64,000 nucleotides of DNA, taken from the NCBI RefSeq assembly GCF_000381925.1, contig NZ_KB907307.1, positions 3,038,001 to 3,102,000 on the forward strand, in the 5' to 3' direction. Made by a program: the position numbers and the translations under genes. This document shows positions 1 through 8,707 of the stretch, one piece after another. Within the stretch, counting starts at the first letter, position 1, and every line of letters starts with the position of its first letter. Source of the DNA: Nocardia sp. BMG111209. GTDB lineage: Bacteria; Actinomycetota; Actinomycetes; Mycobacteriales; Mycobacteriaceae. The notes below the pieces were generated by a model that was given only the letters and a program-made list of their open reading frames with translations, had not been told where the DNA came from and did no database searches.

Positions 1-1185
1 GCAGAAGTGATAGAGTCCCCGATAGGTCTGATTTTGAGCTTTGTCCTTCACCGTGATGTATGGCGGATTTCCCATCACCGCATCATGTTCTCGTTGCAGA
101 ATCGCCTTGAGCTTCTCCTGATCCTCGGTCGAGTAGGCAAACCGCGCCTGCCCAAAAGTCAGCAGATCGTCATCCAAAGCCTGTTGCCGTGCACCCCACA
201 GCAGCGAGTCACCCGCAGCCAGATTCAGCTTGATGTCGATCATTTTTTCAATCGACTTGTCACCACTGGCTTCCAGCGCAGCGACCATGAGGCGGAAACG
301 GGCAATGGCCACCGCTGATGGGTTGATGTCCACGCCGAACACGCCCTCGAGAGCCTTGCTCACAAGATAGCGGGGTTCGAGCGCCGGTGCTTCACGTTGC
401 CAGCGTTCGAGCAACCGATGGAAGGCTCCGAGTAGAAAGTGCCCTGATCCGCATGTCGGGTCGATGACAGTGAAACCTTCGAGCGACCGCTCGTCCAGCG
501 CTGGCTCGAGAGTCTGGTCCAGGATGAATTCCTCGACGAACTCGGGCGTCTGCAAAAGCGCGTATGTCTTCTTCGCATACTCGGACAGATCCTGGTAGGC
601 ATCACCTAGGAAGCGGGTGTCGACTCCCGTGAAACCCCACCGCGACTCACCGGAATCGTCCTTCTGCCACCAGAACTCGAGCAGCGCACGCGCCGCGTCA
701 CCGGAGGGTGTCACCTGGTGCAACGGCGAGAACTCATCCACCAGTCCCTTGGTGGCGTCGAGCCTGGCGAAGTGCTCGATGATCTGCCCGAGCCATTCGC
801 GATCGGTGTGCTCGCGATTCTCGGTGAAGTACGCGCGGCGCGCATCGAGTGCCTGTTGTCGTGCGTCACTGTTCGGGCCGGCGATCCACAGTCGCGAGAC
901 CAAAGCGTTGTCCTCGCAGTAACGGGCGAACACCGTGAGCAGCACCCACGCCACCGCAGACTGCGTCACCCGCTCGTTGCGCCATTCCTGCCAGGAGGCG
1001 GCCGTTCGTTGCGCGGTGAGTGCGTGATCGTATTCGCTTCTCCAGCGATCGAAGACGCCGGGTTGACGGGTGTCGGGATCAACCCCGTCCACTCGGTCGC
1101 GCAGGTCGCCTTCCAGCGCTGTCACCTGTTTACGCAGTACCGCAACCAATGTGGTCGCCGAGAACCCCTCACTACCCGTCATCAT
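1..1185 (-). CDS. pglX: BREX type 2 DNA methyltransferase PglX (N-terminal 395 residues, runs off left edge)
   Basis: This is an open frame from the ATG at 1185 to the window edge, with no stop in the window. It contains both hallmarks of an N6-adenine methyltransferase: motif I DPTCGSGHFL and, near the edge, motif IV NPPY. The start overlaps the pglW stop as ATGA (1182-1185), so the two genes are translationally coupled. In BREX type 2 systems PglX methylates host DNA for self-recognition and cooperates with PglW, PglY and PglZ to block phage. The N-terminal helical part (about residues 1-230) precedes the methyltransferase fold, as in PglX rather than in a plain restriction methylase. The rest of the operon should lie to the left of the window. 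An isolated type IIG-like methylase is the main alternative, but the adjacent pglW makes BREX-2 much more likely. Confidence 0.88.
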   Translation of the reverse strand, partial: MMTGSEGFSATTLVAVLRKQVTALEGDLRDRVDGVDPDTRQPGVFDRWRSEYDHALTAQRTAASWQEWRNERVTQSAVAWVLLTVFARYCEDNALVSRLWIAGPNSDARQQALDARRAYFTENREHTDREWLGQIIEHFARLDATKGLVDEFSPLHQVTPSGDAARALLEFWWQKDDSGESRWGFTGVDTRFLGDAYQDLSEYAKKTYALLQTPEFVEEFILDQTLEPALDERSLEGFTVIDPTCGSGHFLLGAFHRLLERWQREAPALEPRYLVSKALEGVFGVDINPSAVAIARFRLMVAALEASGDKSIEKMIDIKLNLAAGDSLLWGARQQALDDDLLTFGQARFAYSTEDQEKLKAILQREHDAVMGNPPYITVKDKAQNQTYRGLYHFC

Positions 1186-4100
1186 TCGCTCTTCCCACTG
1201 TCGCCGACAGCTTCTGACCACGTCACGAATTGTCCACCAGGAGAACTCAATTGGATCGGTCTGCCGTCCACCAACGCTCCCCGCTGACCGCGGATCTGCG
1301 GAAGCACTAGCCATACGGGCCGCCGGCGCGGCGCCGACAGATCGCTGAGCCGGGCCAGGAGATCCATGTACCCGTAGCGGGCGAGAGGCGAAAGTTCGGT
1401 GAAAATCACCGGTCCCGCCCCCTCTCCGGAAAACACGGTGGATTCGAGCCGCAAGACCAGTTGCGGCATCACCTGATCCAGCACCGCCTGCAAGCCCTGT
1501 GCGTCGCGGCTGCCCTCGATGGCGGCGTCCGCGCTGCGAACCAGGGCCCATGGCACCCCACGCTCTGCGGCGAGTTCGCGCATCGCCGTGATGATCTCGT
1601 CCGTCACGTCGATGATCTCACCGTGAAACGAGGTGGCCAGAGAATGTGCGACCCGCACGTGCTCGCCGGCGCGGTCCGCCGGAATCGGGACGCCGATCGC
1701 GACGAAGCCGTTCTCCTGCAACGATTGCCGTAGCAGTGTGTGGCGGGTGGACAGTATGGGGCCAAGCTGCGCTCCGGGCCCTGACACGGGTGATTCTCCG
1801 GTAAGGGTTGCCGCCCGAGTATGCACCGAGGTTTCGCTCGGGGGCACCGCATCCCGATAGCGATAAACGCCGTCTGCCCAGGTCAATCCGAGTCCGGCCC
1901 GATCGACCATCGCATCGAGCACGGGCCGCGCGGGCAGTCGCTCCAATGCCGGGAATCGAGCGGCAACGCGAGCACGAACCTCGTTGGGAGTCAACGACTC
2001 CGACTGGGACAACCCAGCCAGCGCCGAGCGCACCGCTGCCGATGCTTCGAGGAGCACGGGGTACAGTTCGCCGCGACCGGAAATCGCGGCCGTGCGAGAA
2101 GTGGCTGCCGCCAAGCGAATCAGTTTCGAATCCGGCGGCAGCTGTTCCCGGGCACCCGGTTCGGCGGCATTGCGGTAAGCACGTGTGAATGCCTCGCGCA
2201 GCTCTCGTGCGGCGGTGACCGACGGCACCACCACCGTTGTGCTGCCGAATACCAGTTCGTCGGCACGTTTTCCGGCCGCCTCCGCCGCCGCCAGCAGCAC
2301 CTCGTCGTCGGCGACGAGCGCCAATCGGCCATCGTGCCTACGCCGGACCAATCGCTTTGCACCGTCGGCAGTCTCGTGTTCGGTGAGGCGATCGAAAGCT
2401 GCGCGGAGCAAACCTGCTGCCGCTCGTTCCGCCAGCACTGGTGCAGGTGACTCGGAGTCGGTCGATGCGGGCTGAAGCATGCGCCCGCGGATCTCCGCGG
2501 TGAGCGTCGGGATCGCCACGACACCACCGGAATCGCGCAGTACCTTCTGTGCGAGTTCGATCACGCCGTCGAGAAGGTCGCGCGCCGCGTCGTTCTCAGC
2601 CCAATCCGACTGCAATTCCTTGATCAGTTGATGTCCCCGCTGCGGCGCTTTCGACAACTGCCGGGCCAGCTCGTGCCCACTGGCGAATGCGCCGAGGTTG
2701 CCTTTGACGCCCAGCAGCAGCTCCGCTGCCGACCGCCGGGTTGTGCGGCGAGTACCCAGTGCAGCCAGCAGCAGTTGCACCGCATCGTCCAGGCTGAGCA
2801 TGTACTGCCCGCTGACTGCAGGTGCTTGACGCCCGAGGCTCGCAGTCCATTGCCGATACCGGTCACGGATCTCGACGCGCGTGTTCTTGGCTTCCTTGGC
2901 AACCAGCCGGTTGAGGCGGGTGGAGTCCAGGGCCAGCAGCTCACCGACTGTCGTCACCGAGATCGCGGCGAGTGCCGACACGGCACGGGCGCTCAGCCCG
3001 GCCTGACCCAGCGCGGTGAGGACCGTTGCCTTCGCGGCAGCGTCGGCGGGGTCGGCGGGGGCAGGTGCGGCATCCAGTTCGGTGAACACGGCGCGCCATG
3101 CCTTCGACATGTCCTCGGCGGTGTCCGGCCGTGCCGATGCCTCACGCGACAGTGCCGATGCGAAGAAGCGCGACAACGGTTCCGCGACAGCACTTTCGAA
3201 CATTTCCGGCGACAGCGTGACATCGTCGTCGACGGTTGCCGCGTTGGCCTGGGGGTCGGGGCCGTACTGAGGGGCGGTCCCGGTTGCCATCTCGAACAGC
3301 ACTACTGCGGCACCGTAGCGTTCGGCCGCCGAATCGTAGGCACGGCGGCCGCCCGGTAGCCCGAGGAAAGGGTCGAGGTAGGGCGGGGTGCCCGCCTCGA
3401 TATTGCGGGGATCGACGCCGGCCATGGAGAAGTCGAACAACATCAGGTGGGTGTCCGCGCGCTGACTCGACGAGAACACACCGAGGTTGGACGGCTTGAG
3501 ATCGCGATGCGTGATACCGGCCCGCTCGAGAGTCACCAACGCCGACAGCAGATCGCTGCCCCACCGCTCGAGCACGTCGATCGACAGACCGCCGGACTTG
3601 CCGGACAGCTCCTCGGCGAGCGTGGTACGACCGGCCCACTGCAGCACCAGTGCGGTGCGGTTGCCGATCACCTCTTCTGAGATCAACTGCACGATCCGCG
3701 GATCGTTGAGATCGTTCAATGTACCGAGAACCTGTGCCTCGGCACGCAATCGGGCGATGGCCTCGTCGTTGCGGGCCACCTTGAGCACCCGCTGTGCACC
3801 ACCGGCCCGATGATCCACGGCAAGGATGCCGACCGCCGTGGAGCCCGCTCCCAATCGGCGCCGGTACTCGAACCGTCCGTCGCCGAGCATGCTGCCGGGG
3901 CCGGCCTCCAGCGGATCGGTCTCCCCCTGAGAGCCGATCAGATCGCGACGAGTGTCCTCGAGCCGATCGAGGAAATCGGTGACCCCAGCGATCCGGTCTC
4001 CGGGGCTCGGCGTGGTGGCGTCGAGTATCAGCTGACGCAATGCTGATGGGACCTCCGGCATTTCGGCCGCCAGATCCAGACCGCGGTCGCGACGCAATCG

Positions 4101-5411
4101 GTCCATCAGCTCGCCACGCTCGGTCGCGGGTGCGATGCCACCGGAGAGCAGGTAGAACGCCAGAGCACCGATGCCGAACACATCCATCCGCACCGGGTCG
4201 GCGGGACTCGGTCCCTCCGGCGCGGCGAACAGCCGCGCTTGCTCCGACAGCGCGTCTGCCGTCAGGCTCAGCGGACCCCCGGACAGGCGCGACACACCGG
4301 TATCCGAGTTGGCCGGCAGCACACCGGCACTGTCCCAGTCCGTGACCTGCAGCAGTCGATGCGTGCCCCGGACCCGCAGTGCGATCGCCCGCGGGTTCAG
4401 CGTCCGATGCACCACGCGATGGCGGTGAGCGTACTGGATCACTTCGGCGAGTTGGCTCAGCAACTCCAACTGCTCGTCCAGGGTCAGCACATTCGCGTTG
4501 TCCGCGAGCCATAGATCAAGGCGCTCAACGTCTTTCGACTGCACGAACACCAGCCCGATACCGAGCTCACGATCTTTCACGACATCGACCGGGACCTGCA
4601 GGCCATCGTGCTTGAGCCGGGTCAGCAGCCGATATTCGTGTTCGACAGCGCGCGCGTGCGCATGCTCCTCGGCTGGGCTCGAACCCGGCTTGGGCAGGTA
4701 GAAACGGATGCGAGCTTGTCGTTCCGTGTCGACATGGTGGAACGCCGGCCAGTCCTGCCAGCCGTCGCCGTCGCCGAGCGGCTCCTCGTCGATCACCCAC
4801 GATCCCAGCTCCCGCTGGCGGCGCGGTGCCAGACCGATCGCCTTCATCAAATCGGCCAGCAGCAGGGATTTCTCCTCGCTGACCGGATCGCGCGCAGTAG
4901 GCGCGAGCAGTCGCTCCGACATTCCGGGCAGCCGACTGGTGCCCTCGTTACCGTCGAGCCCATACAGATTGATCGCCGAACTGGCCGGCAACTCGCAGAC
5001 CATCCTCGGATGGTGCAGAAACACCAGCTCCTGCACGAACGGAATGGTGCCGCGCGGAACAGGACCCACACGTTCGACCAGGCGGTCTTTGAGCAATGAG
5101 GCGAAGTACTGGGCTTTACGCCTGGCCAGCAGCAGTGGCGAGTCCTCCGCGCGATGGCCACTGCGGCTCCATACGTGGTCGTTGCCACGCAGAACCCCGC
5201 TGTAGTACTTCAGCTCGATCAGGTAGAGGGTGTCGCGAGCCAGGACAAGCAGGTCGACCTCATGCCAGCGGCCCTTGTTGTCCCGGAACTCGAAGTTGGA
5301 CCAGGCACGGAACGGCGGAACATCTGGCAGAAGTGCCTTGACGATGTCAAGCCCTTCCTTCTCGTGATCGAACTGCGAGGGCGAGATCTCCGTCCAACGC
5401 CCGTTCTGCAC
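1182..5411 (-). CDS. pglW: BREX type 2 protein kinase PglW with N-terminal NERD domain
   Basis: The protein has 1409 residues, near the usual PglW length. Residues about 10-130 form a NERD nuclease-related domain with a complete PD-(D/E)xK-like set (E19, D53, E66 and K68 in the ELK motif). Two kinase-like domains follow. The first (about 240-480) is degenerate, with HRTLN in place of HRDxxxxN and DWD in place of DFG. The second (about 510-760) looks active, with a glycine loop GAGSTAVG, a VLKV lysine, HRDLKPSN and DFS in place of DFG. The long C-terminal half has no motif I recognise. Family knowledge: PglW is the Ser/Thr kinase of BREX-2/Pgl phage resistance. It is first in the operon and overlaps pglX by 4 bp. 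The promoter should lie in 5412-5570, shared with the divergent Uma2 gene. Confidence 0.9.
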   Translation of the reverse strand: MQNGRWTEISPSQFDHEKEGLDIVKALLPDVPPFRAWSNFEFRDNKGRWHEVDLLVLARDTLYLIELKYYSGVLRGNDHVWSRSGHRAEDSPLLLARRKAQYFASLLKDRLVERVGPVPRGTIPFVQELVFLHHPRMVCELPASSAINLYGLDGNEGTSRLPGMSERLLAPTARDPVSEEKSLLLADLMKAIGLAPRRQRELGSWVIDEEPLGDGDGWQDWPAFHHVDTERQARIRFYLPKPGSSPAEEHAHARAVEHEYRLLTRLKHDGLQVPVDVVKDRELGIGLVFVQSKDVERLDLWLADNANVLTLDEQLELLSQLAEVIQYAHRHRVVHRTLNPRAIALRVRGTHRLLQVTDWDSAGVLPANSDTGVSRLSGGPLSLTADALSEQARLFAAPEGPSPADPVRMDVFGIGALAFYLLSGGIAPATERGELMDRLRRDRGLDLAAEMPEVPSALRQLILDATTPSPGDRIAGVTDFLDRLEDTRRDLIGSQGETDPLEAGPGSMLGDGRFEYRRRLGAGSTAVGILAVDHRAGGAQRVLKVARNDEAIARLRAEAQVLGTLNDLNDPRIVQLISEEVIGNRTALVLQWAGRTTLAEELSGKSGGLSIDVLERWGSDLLSALVTLERAGITHRDLKPSNLGVFSSSQRADTHLMLFDFSMAGVDPRNIEAGTPPYLDPFLGLPGGRRAYDSAAERYGAAVVLFEMATGTAPQYGPDPQANAATVDDDVTLSPEMFESAVAEPLSRFFASALSREASARPDTAEDMSKAWRAVFTELDAAPAPADPADAAAKATVLTALGQAGLSARAVSALAAISVTTVGELLALDSTRLNRLVAKEAKNTRVEIRDRYRQWTASLGRQAPAVSGQYMLSLDDAVQLLLAALGTRRTTRRSAAELLLGVKGNLGAFASGHELARQLSKAPQRGHQLIKELQSDWAENDAARDLLDGVIELAQKVLRDSGGVVAIPTLTAEIRGRMLQPASTDSESPAPVLAERAAAGLLRAAFDRLTEHETADGAKRLVRRRHDGRLALVADDEVLLAAAEAAGKRADELVFGSTTVVVPSVTAARELREAFTRAYRNAAEPGAREQLPPDSKLIRLAAATSRTAAISGRGELYPVLLEASAAVRSALAGLSQSESLTPNEVRARVAARFPALERLPARPVLDAMVDRAGLGLTWADGVYRYRDAVPPSETSVHTRAATLTGESPVSGPGAQLGPILSTRHTLLRQSLQENGFVAIGVPIPADRAGEHVRVAHSLATSFHGEIIDVTDEIITAMRELAAERGVPWALVRSADAAIEGSRDAQGLQAVLDQVMPQLVLRLESTVFSGEGAGPVIFTELSPLARYGYMDLLARLSDLSAPRRRPVWLVLPQIRGQRGALVDGRPIQLSSPGGQFVTWSEAVGDSGKSE

Positions 5412-5570
5412 AGTTCACCACCCCTGAAGTCGGACCCGATGTCGTACAGGCAGGGTACTCGGCGGGTGCGACAGGGTGAACACACAACCGTGATGATGTC
5501 GCCGGCCGGCATTGCCGCTGGTCCGCATCACCGAAACCCGTGTCGTGGTCATCGCGAGGATCGGACTGCA

Positions 5571-6182
5571 ATGATGTCAGTTATGACCGCGCCCGATGAG
5601 CACCCGGAGCTGTGTCTGACGGCGGAGCAGTTCGCCGACGGCGCAACCGAATCGCTCGGAGATATCGAGATCGTCGACGGACACGTGATCCGAATGATGG
5701 CGCAGAGTCCCACCCACAGCCGGGTGGTCCGGCGACTGGCGGGCGCACTCGAATCAGCACGACGCGACGGTGGGCCGTGCATGATCGTGGACTCGGACGT
5801 CGCCGCCCGATTCGCCGATGCCGACTCCTCCGCGCCGGACCGGCGACTGAACATCCGTTACCCCGACATCTGGATCCGCGACTGCGAGCCGTACGACGTC
5901 AACACCGTTCGCGACCATATCCTGCTGGTTGTCGAGGTGACCTCGGAATCGACCATCGACAGCGACATCACCGACAAGCGCATCCAATACGCTCACGCCG
6001 GCATCCCGCGCTATTTGATCGTCCGGTTGGATCAGAAGGAAGAACGGATCGAAGAGATCGAGGAGTACCGCCTCGACTGGTCCGGTCGCCGCTACCTGGT
6101 GCACACGGTGCATCGGCGGGTGCTGCTGCTCGACGACCCCGTCGAGGTCACCGTTCCGTTCGACGTCCTCGAACAGCCCTAG
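5571..6182 (+). CDS. Uma2 family (DUF820) PD-(D/E)xK nuclease-like protein
   Basis: This 203-residue protein has the Uma2/DUF820 layout: an N-terminal LTAEQFADG helix, a GDIEIVDGHV strand, SPTHSRVVRRL, and then the core YPDIWIRD, LLVVEVTSEST and DKRIQYAHAGIPRYLIV. The D, E and K residues of these last three blocks are the expected PD-(D/E)xK metal site. The function of Uma2 proteins is largely unknown; some occur in transposons and defence islands. I chose the ATG at 5571 because GAGGA lies 10 bp upstream; the longer frame extends antisense into pglW and is not credible. ATG at 5574 or 5583 is also possible. It is divergent from pglW, so it could be an accessory defence gene or a chance neighbour. 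Confidence 0.8.
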   Translation: MMSVMTAPDEHPELCLTAEQFADGATESLGDIEIVDGHVIRMMAQSPTHSRVVRRLAGALESARRDGGPCMIVDSDVAARFADADSSAPDRRLNIRYPDIWIRDCEPYDVNTVRDHILLVVEVTSESTIDSDITDKRIQYAHAGIPRYLIVRLDQKEERIEEIEEYRLDWSGRRYLVHTVHRRVLLLDDPVEVTVPFDVLEQP

Positions 6183-6328
6183 GATCTTCGCGGAGATGCG
6201 GTCCGGCAGGACAACGAATCCGGAGGTGTCATCGCCGTGATCGACGATTGCCGCGTGCGAAAGACAACCGCCCGGCGCAGGTACGAATCCCGCACCGGAC
6301 GAGGCGAATCGGATAGTCGCCGATGATG

Positions 6329-6520
6329 TCAGGAAATGCTGATGGCCTGTTCCGGGCAGGAATGCGCGGCCTCGCGGACGGCCTCCTCCTGATCGACGGG
6401 CACATCCTCGCTGACGGGGGTCGAGTGGCCGTCGATTTCGCTGAGCTGGAATGCTTTGGGGGCGATCATGGCGCACAACGTGTGACCCTGGCAACGCTGC
6501 GGATCGATACTGACCTTCAA
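6329..6520 (-). CDS. 3Fe-4S ferredoxin of the P450-partner type
   Basis: This 63-residue protein opens MKVSIDPQRCQGHTLCAMIAP and ends with HSCPEQAISIS. The cysteines sit as C-x5-C (with His at the position of the missing second Cys) and a distal CP, typical of single [3Fe-4S] ferredoxins that pass electrons to cytochromes P450 in actinomycetes. No P450 is adjacent; the only one in the window is about 45 kb away (51753-53108). The start is a TTG at 6520 with no clear Shine-Dalgarno sequence, so a leaderless or nearly leaderless message is possible. A composite AGAA-N5-TTCT operator lies just upstream, suggesting co-regulation with the acyl-CoA locus. Confidence 0.82.
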   Translation of the reverse strand: MKVSIDPQRCQGHTLCAMIAPKAFQLSEIDGHSTPVSEDVPVDQEEAVREAAHSCPEQAISIS

Positions 6521-6524
6521 GTCG

Positions 6525-6558
6525 GTACTCGCATTCTTATTCCGGAGAATTTTGTTCT
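6525..6558 (-). promoter_or_regulatory. Tandem AGAA-N5-TTCT operator upstream of the ferredoxin
   Basis: Read on the minus strand, AGAACAAAATTCT (6558-6546) is followed by the weaker half-copy AGAATGCGAGTAC (6537-6525). The starts are 21 bp apart. The pair ends 4 bp before the ferredoxin start codon. It is a divergent copy of the element at 6619-6652. Confidence 0.5.
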
Positions 6559-6618
6559 CTTCGGAGTCTATCCGGCGTTGCCGCTCGTGGGACCGGTTTG
6601 CGCCGACCAGGTCCGATC

Positions 6619-6652
6619 AGAATACTGTTCTTATGGGTGAGAATCTCGTTAC
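6619..6652 (+). promoter_or_regulatory. Tandem AGAA-N5-TTCT operator at the TetR start
   Basis: AGAATACTGTTCT (6619-6631) is followed 21 bp later by AGAATCTCGTTAC (6640-6652). The first site ends just before the TetR ATG at 6633 and the second lies inside the first codons. This is where an autorepressor of a leaderless or short-leader transcript would bind. TACTGT at 6624-6629 could also serve as a -10 element. Confidence 0.55.
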
Positions 6653-7295
6653 TTCCGCCGGCGGCGAACCGACCCCCGCCGGGGGTGACGTCGCCAGCCG
6701 CATCGCGCAGCGATCGCTGGCCAAGCGCGAGGCCGGCTACGCCAACGAGATCCGGCGGCTGCTCGACGCCGCGCTCGCCGAGATCCGCACCCGGGGCACC
6801 ACCGCGCGCATCCGGGTCGCCGATGTGGTCGCGGCGGCCGGGCTGTCCAATGATGCCTTCTACCGCCACTTCCCGTCCAAGGACGCGTTGCTGGGGGCGC
6901 TGCTGGAGGACGGCACCGAACGCCTGATGGGCTACGTCACCCATCAGATGAGCAAGGAGACCACGCCGGAGGGCCGGGTCCGCCGCTGGGCGGCGGCGGT
7001 GCTGTCCCAGGCCACCGACGACATCGCCACCACCACCCGGGCCATCCTCTGGAACGCGGGCGGGCCGACCACCGATTTCGAATCCGGCCCGCCGCTGCCC
7101 GGCAGCCGCCTGGGCGGGCTGTTACGCCCGGCCCTGGCCGAATTGGGCAGTGCCGACCCGGATTTCGACGCGTCGGTGATCTCCCACGCCACCGTCGGCG
7201 TGCTCACCGACTACCTGTGGCGGCGGGCCCAGCCCACCCCGGACGACGTGGACCGCATGGTCGCCTTCGCCCTGCGCGTGGTGACCCCCGCCTGA
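6633..7295 (+). CDS. TetR family transcriptional regulator
   Basis: This 220-residue protein has an N-terminal TetR DNA-binding domain at about residues 35-85: AALAEIRTRGTTARIRVADV, then AAGLSNDAFYRHFPSKDALL, the classic recognition-helix signature. The C-terminal ligand-binding half is helical and unassigned. I use the internal ATG at 6633 because the longer frame gives an implausible Arg/Ser-rich leader and because the operator pair 6619-6652 covers the ATG. It is divergent from the ferredoxin and sits at the edge of the acyl-CoA locus. I infer that it controls itself, the ferredoxin, the VOC/acyl-CoA dehydrogenase promoters and the SDR at 55844, all of which carry the same composite operator. 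The ligand may be an acyl-CoA or hydrophobic acid. Confidence 0.85.
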   Translation: MGENLVTSAGGEPTPAGGDVASRIAQRSLAKREAGYANEIRRLLDAALAEIRTRGTTARIRVADVVAAAGLSNDAFYRHFPSKDALLGALLEDGTERLMGYVTHQMSKETTPEGRVRRWAAAVLSQATDDIATTTRAILWNAGGPTTDFESGPPLPGSRLGGLLRPALAELGSADPDFDASVISHATVGVLTDYLWRRAQPTPDDVDRMVAFALRVVTPA

Positions 7296-7304
7296 CCGCC
7301 GCGC

Positions 7305-8135
7305 TCAGCGGGCGGCGGCGGCCAGTTGTACGGCGGCGAGCACTCCGCCGTCGACCAGCAGGTCGATACCGTTGAGGAAGGATGCGTCATCGGACAGCGC
7401 GAACGCGACCACGCCCGCCACCTCGTCGGCCTGCCCCAGCCGGCCCAGCGGTGTGGTGTCGATCAGCTTCTGGATCGACGGATGCGCCGCCGCCTCCTGT
7501 ATCTGCTGCGGCGTCTCGATGGTGCCCGGCGAGATCGAGCAGATCCGCGCCCGCGCGGCGCCGAGCCGGACCGCCTCGTACTTCACGAAGCGGTGCACCC
7601 CGCGCTTGGCCCAGGTGTAGGCGTAACCGGTGTCCTCGAGACCCGGTCCGACCACCTCGCGCAGCCGGTCCGGGAAGTCCGGCGCCAGCGGATCGTCCAG
7701 GACGGCGATCGCGGCCGGATCCGGCTGCGACGGGTCCAGCAGCGGCGCCATCGAGGCGAAGCAGGTGAAGGCCGTGCCCTCGACGGCCAGCGGCCGCAAC
7801 GCCTCGGCCAGCTGTGCGGTGGCGACCAGATCGACGGTCAGGATGCGCCGCCAGTCGGCCATCGTCGGCGAGATGCCCGCCGCGTGCGCGACCGCCCGCA
7901 GCGTCCCCAGTTCGGCGGTCCGGGCGGCCAGCCGGGCCAGCCCGTCGGTATCGGTGACGTCGAGAACGAACGCCTCGACGGCCGCCCGGCCACCGGCCAG
8001 TTCGGCCGCGGCGGCCTGTGCGGTCGCCTCGTCGCGATCGACCAGCAGCAGCACGTCGACCGCGCCGGTCAGCCGTTTCGCGCAGGCGAGGCCCATCCCT
8101 CGTCCCGCGCCGGTCACGATGCCCACGGTTGTCAT
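7305..8135 (-). CDS. Short-chain dehydrogenase/reductase (SDR)
   Basis: This 276-residue classical SDR has the nucleotide-binding TGAGRGMG near the N terminus, an adenine-binding LDVTD, HAAG in place of NNAG, and the catalytic pair YTWAK with a Ser in CFASMA just upstream. The C terminus LNGIDLLVDGG is also typical. An extended stretch of about 35 residues between the Ser and Tyr is longer than usual and may shape the substrate pocket. It lies 16 bp downstream of the VOC gene on the same strand, so the two form an operon driven from the 8617-8707 intergenic region. ATG at 8135 has GAGAGGA 6 bp upstream. The substrate is unknown; a hydroxyacyl-CoA or alcohol intermediate would fit the locus. 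Confidence 0.85.
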   Translation of the reverse strand: MTTVGIVTGAGRGMGLACAKRLTGAVDVLLLVDRDEATAQAAAAELAGGRAAVEAFVLDVTDTDGLARLAARTAELGTLRAVAHAAGISPTMADWRRILTVDLVATAQLAEALRPLAVEGTAFTCFASMAPLLDPSQPDPAAIAVLDDPLAPDFPDRLREVVGPGLEDTGYAYTWAKRGVHRFVKYEAVRLGAARARICSISPGTIETPQQIQEAAAHPSIQKLIDTTPLGRLGQADEVAGVVAFALSDDASFLNGIDLLVDGGVLAAVQLAAAAR

Positions 8136-8151
8136 ATCGAGTCCTCTCTCG

Positions 8152-8616
8152 TCAGGCCGGTGCGGCCCAGCACTGCCGCAGGCCGGATTCGGCGCGGCGG
8201 TCGACCAGTTCGATCCGGAATCCCCGCTCGGCGGTCAGGAAGGCGAAGAACAGCTCGCCACCGGCCGGATCCGCGCCGGGCATGGGCCGCAGCGCCTCCA
8301 CCCGCCAGCCGTGCCGGGTGAGTTCGGCGACATCCGCGGCGACATCGTCGGCCCAGTAGCCGAGGTGGTGGATGCCGCCGCCGGCCACCGGCTCCCACAT
8401 CGTGCCCGCGACCGCGCTGACGATCTCGAGCCGCGGCTCCTCGATGGAGAACTGGCAGGTCAGCTCGACCTCCGTGGCCCCGGACGGCAATTCGACGGCG
8501 ACCGGATTGGTCATCCGCACACCCCAGCGGTAGCCGAGCGTCGCGGTCAGCGCGTCGACGGTCGCGTCGAAGTCGGTGGTGACGATGCCCAGGTGGAACT
8601 GGTCCTCGGCCCTCAT
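8152..8616 (-). CDS. VOC superfamily (glyoxalase/methylmalonyl-CoA epimerase-like) protein
   Basis: This 154-residue protein contains two paired beta-alpha-beta-beta-beta halves. The first begins FHLGIVTTDFDATVDALT. The second begins IHHLGYWADDVAADVAEL and ends ERGFRIELVD. The His of FHLG, a Glu in EPRLEIV, the His of IHHLG and the Glu of RIELVD are candidates for the 2-His-2-Glu metal site of the vicinal oxygen chelate fold. Members include epimerases, dioxygenases and glyoxalases, and the exact reaction cannot be read from sequence. It is the first gene of a two-gene operon with the SDR and is divergent from the acyl-CoA dehydrogenase. ATG at 8616 has AGGGG 6 bp upstream. Confidence 0.82.
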   Translation of the reverse strand: MRAEDQFHLGIVTTDFDATVDALTATLGYRWGVRMTNPVAVELPSGATEVELTCQFSIEEPRLEIVSAVAGTMWEPVAGGGIHHLGYWADDVAADVAELTRHGWRVEALRPMPGADPAGGELFFAFLTAERGFRIELVDRRAESGLRQCWAAPA

Positions 8617-8652
8617 GCCACACCCCTTCGCACAGCGAACTTCTTCTCGTCA

Positions 8653-8686
8653 AGAATTGCGTTCTGTAACACGAGAAGGATATTCT
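8653..8686 (+). promoter_or_regulatory. Tandem AGAA-N5-TTCT operator in the VOC/acyl-CoA dehydrogenase divergent region
   Basis: Two complete copies are present: AGAATTGCGTTCT (8653-8665) and AGAAGGATATTCT (8674-8686), with starts 21 bp apart. Both match AGAA-N5-TTCT exactly. The pair ends just upstream of the GAGAGGAGG ribosome-binding site of the acyl-CoA dehydrogenase, and TATTCT could be its -10 box, so binding would block transcription in that direction. Confidence 0.6.
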
Positions 8687-8707
8687 CACCTTTCGAGAGG
8701 AGGCGCA

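Noticed and set aside
5154..5570. Longer start for the Uma2 gene
   Set aside because: It would overlap pglW antisense and adds no Uma2 sequence.
6546..6631. AGAA-N5-TTCT sites considered as KstR boxes
   Set aside because: KstR boxes have AAC-N2-GTT cores; the spacing here is one base longer and the core differs.
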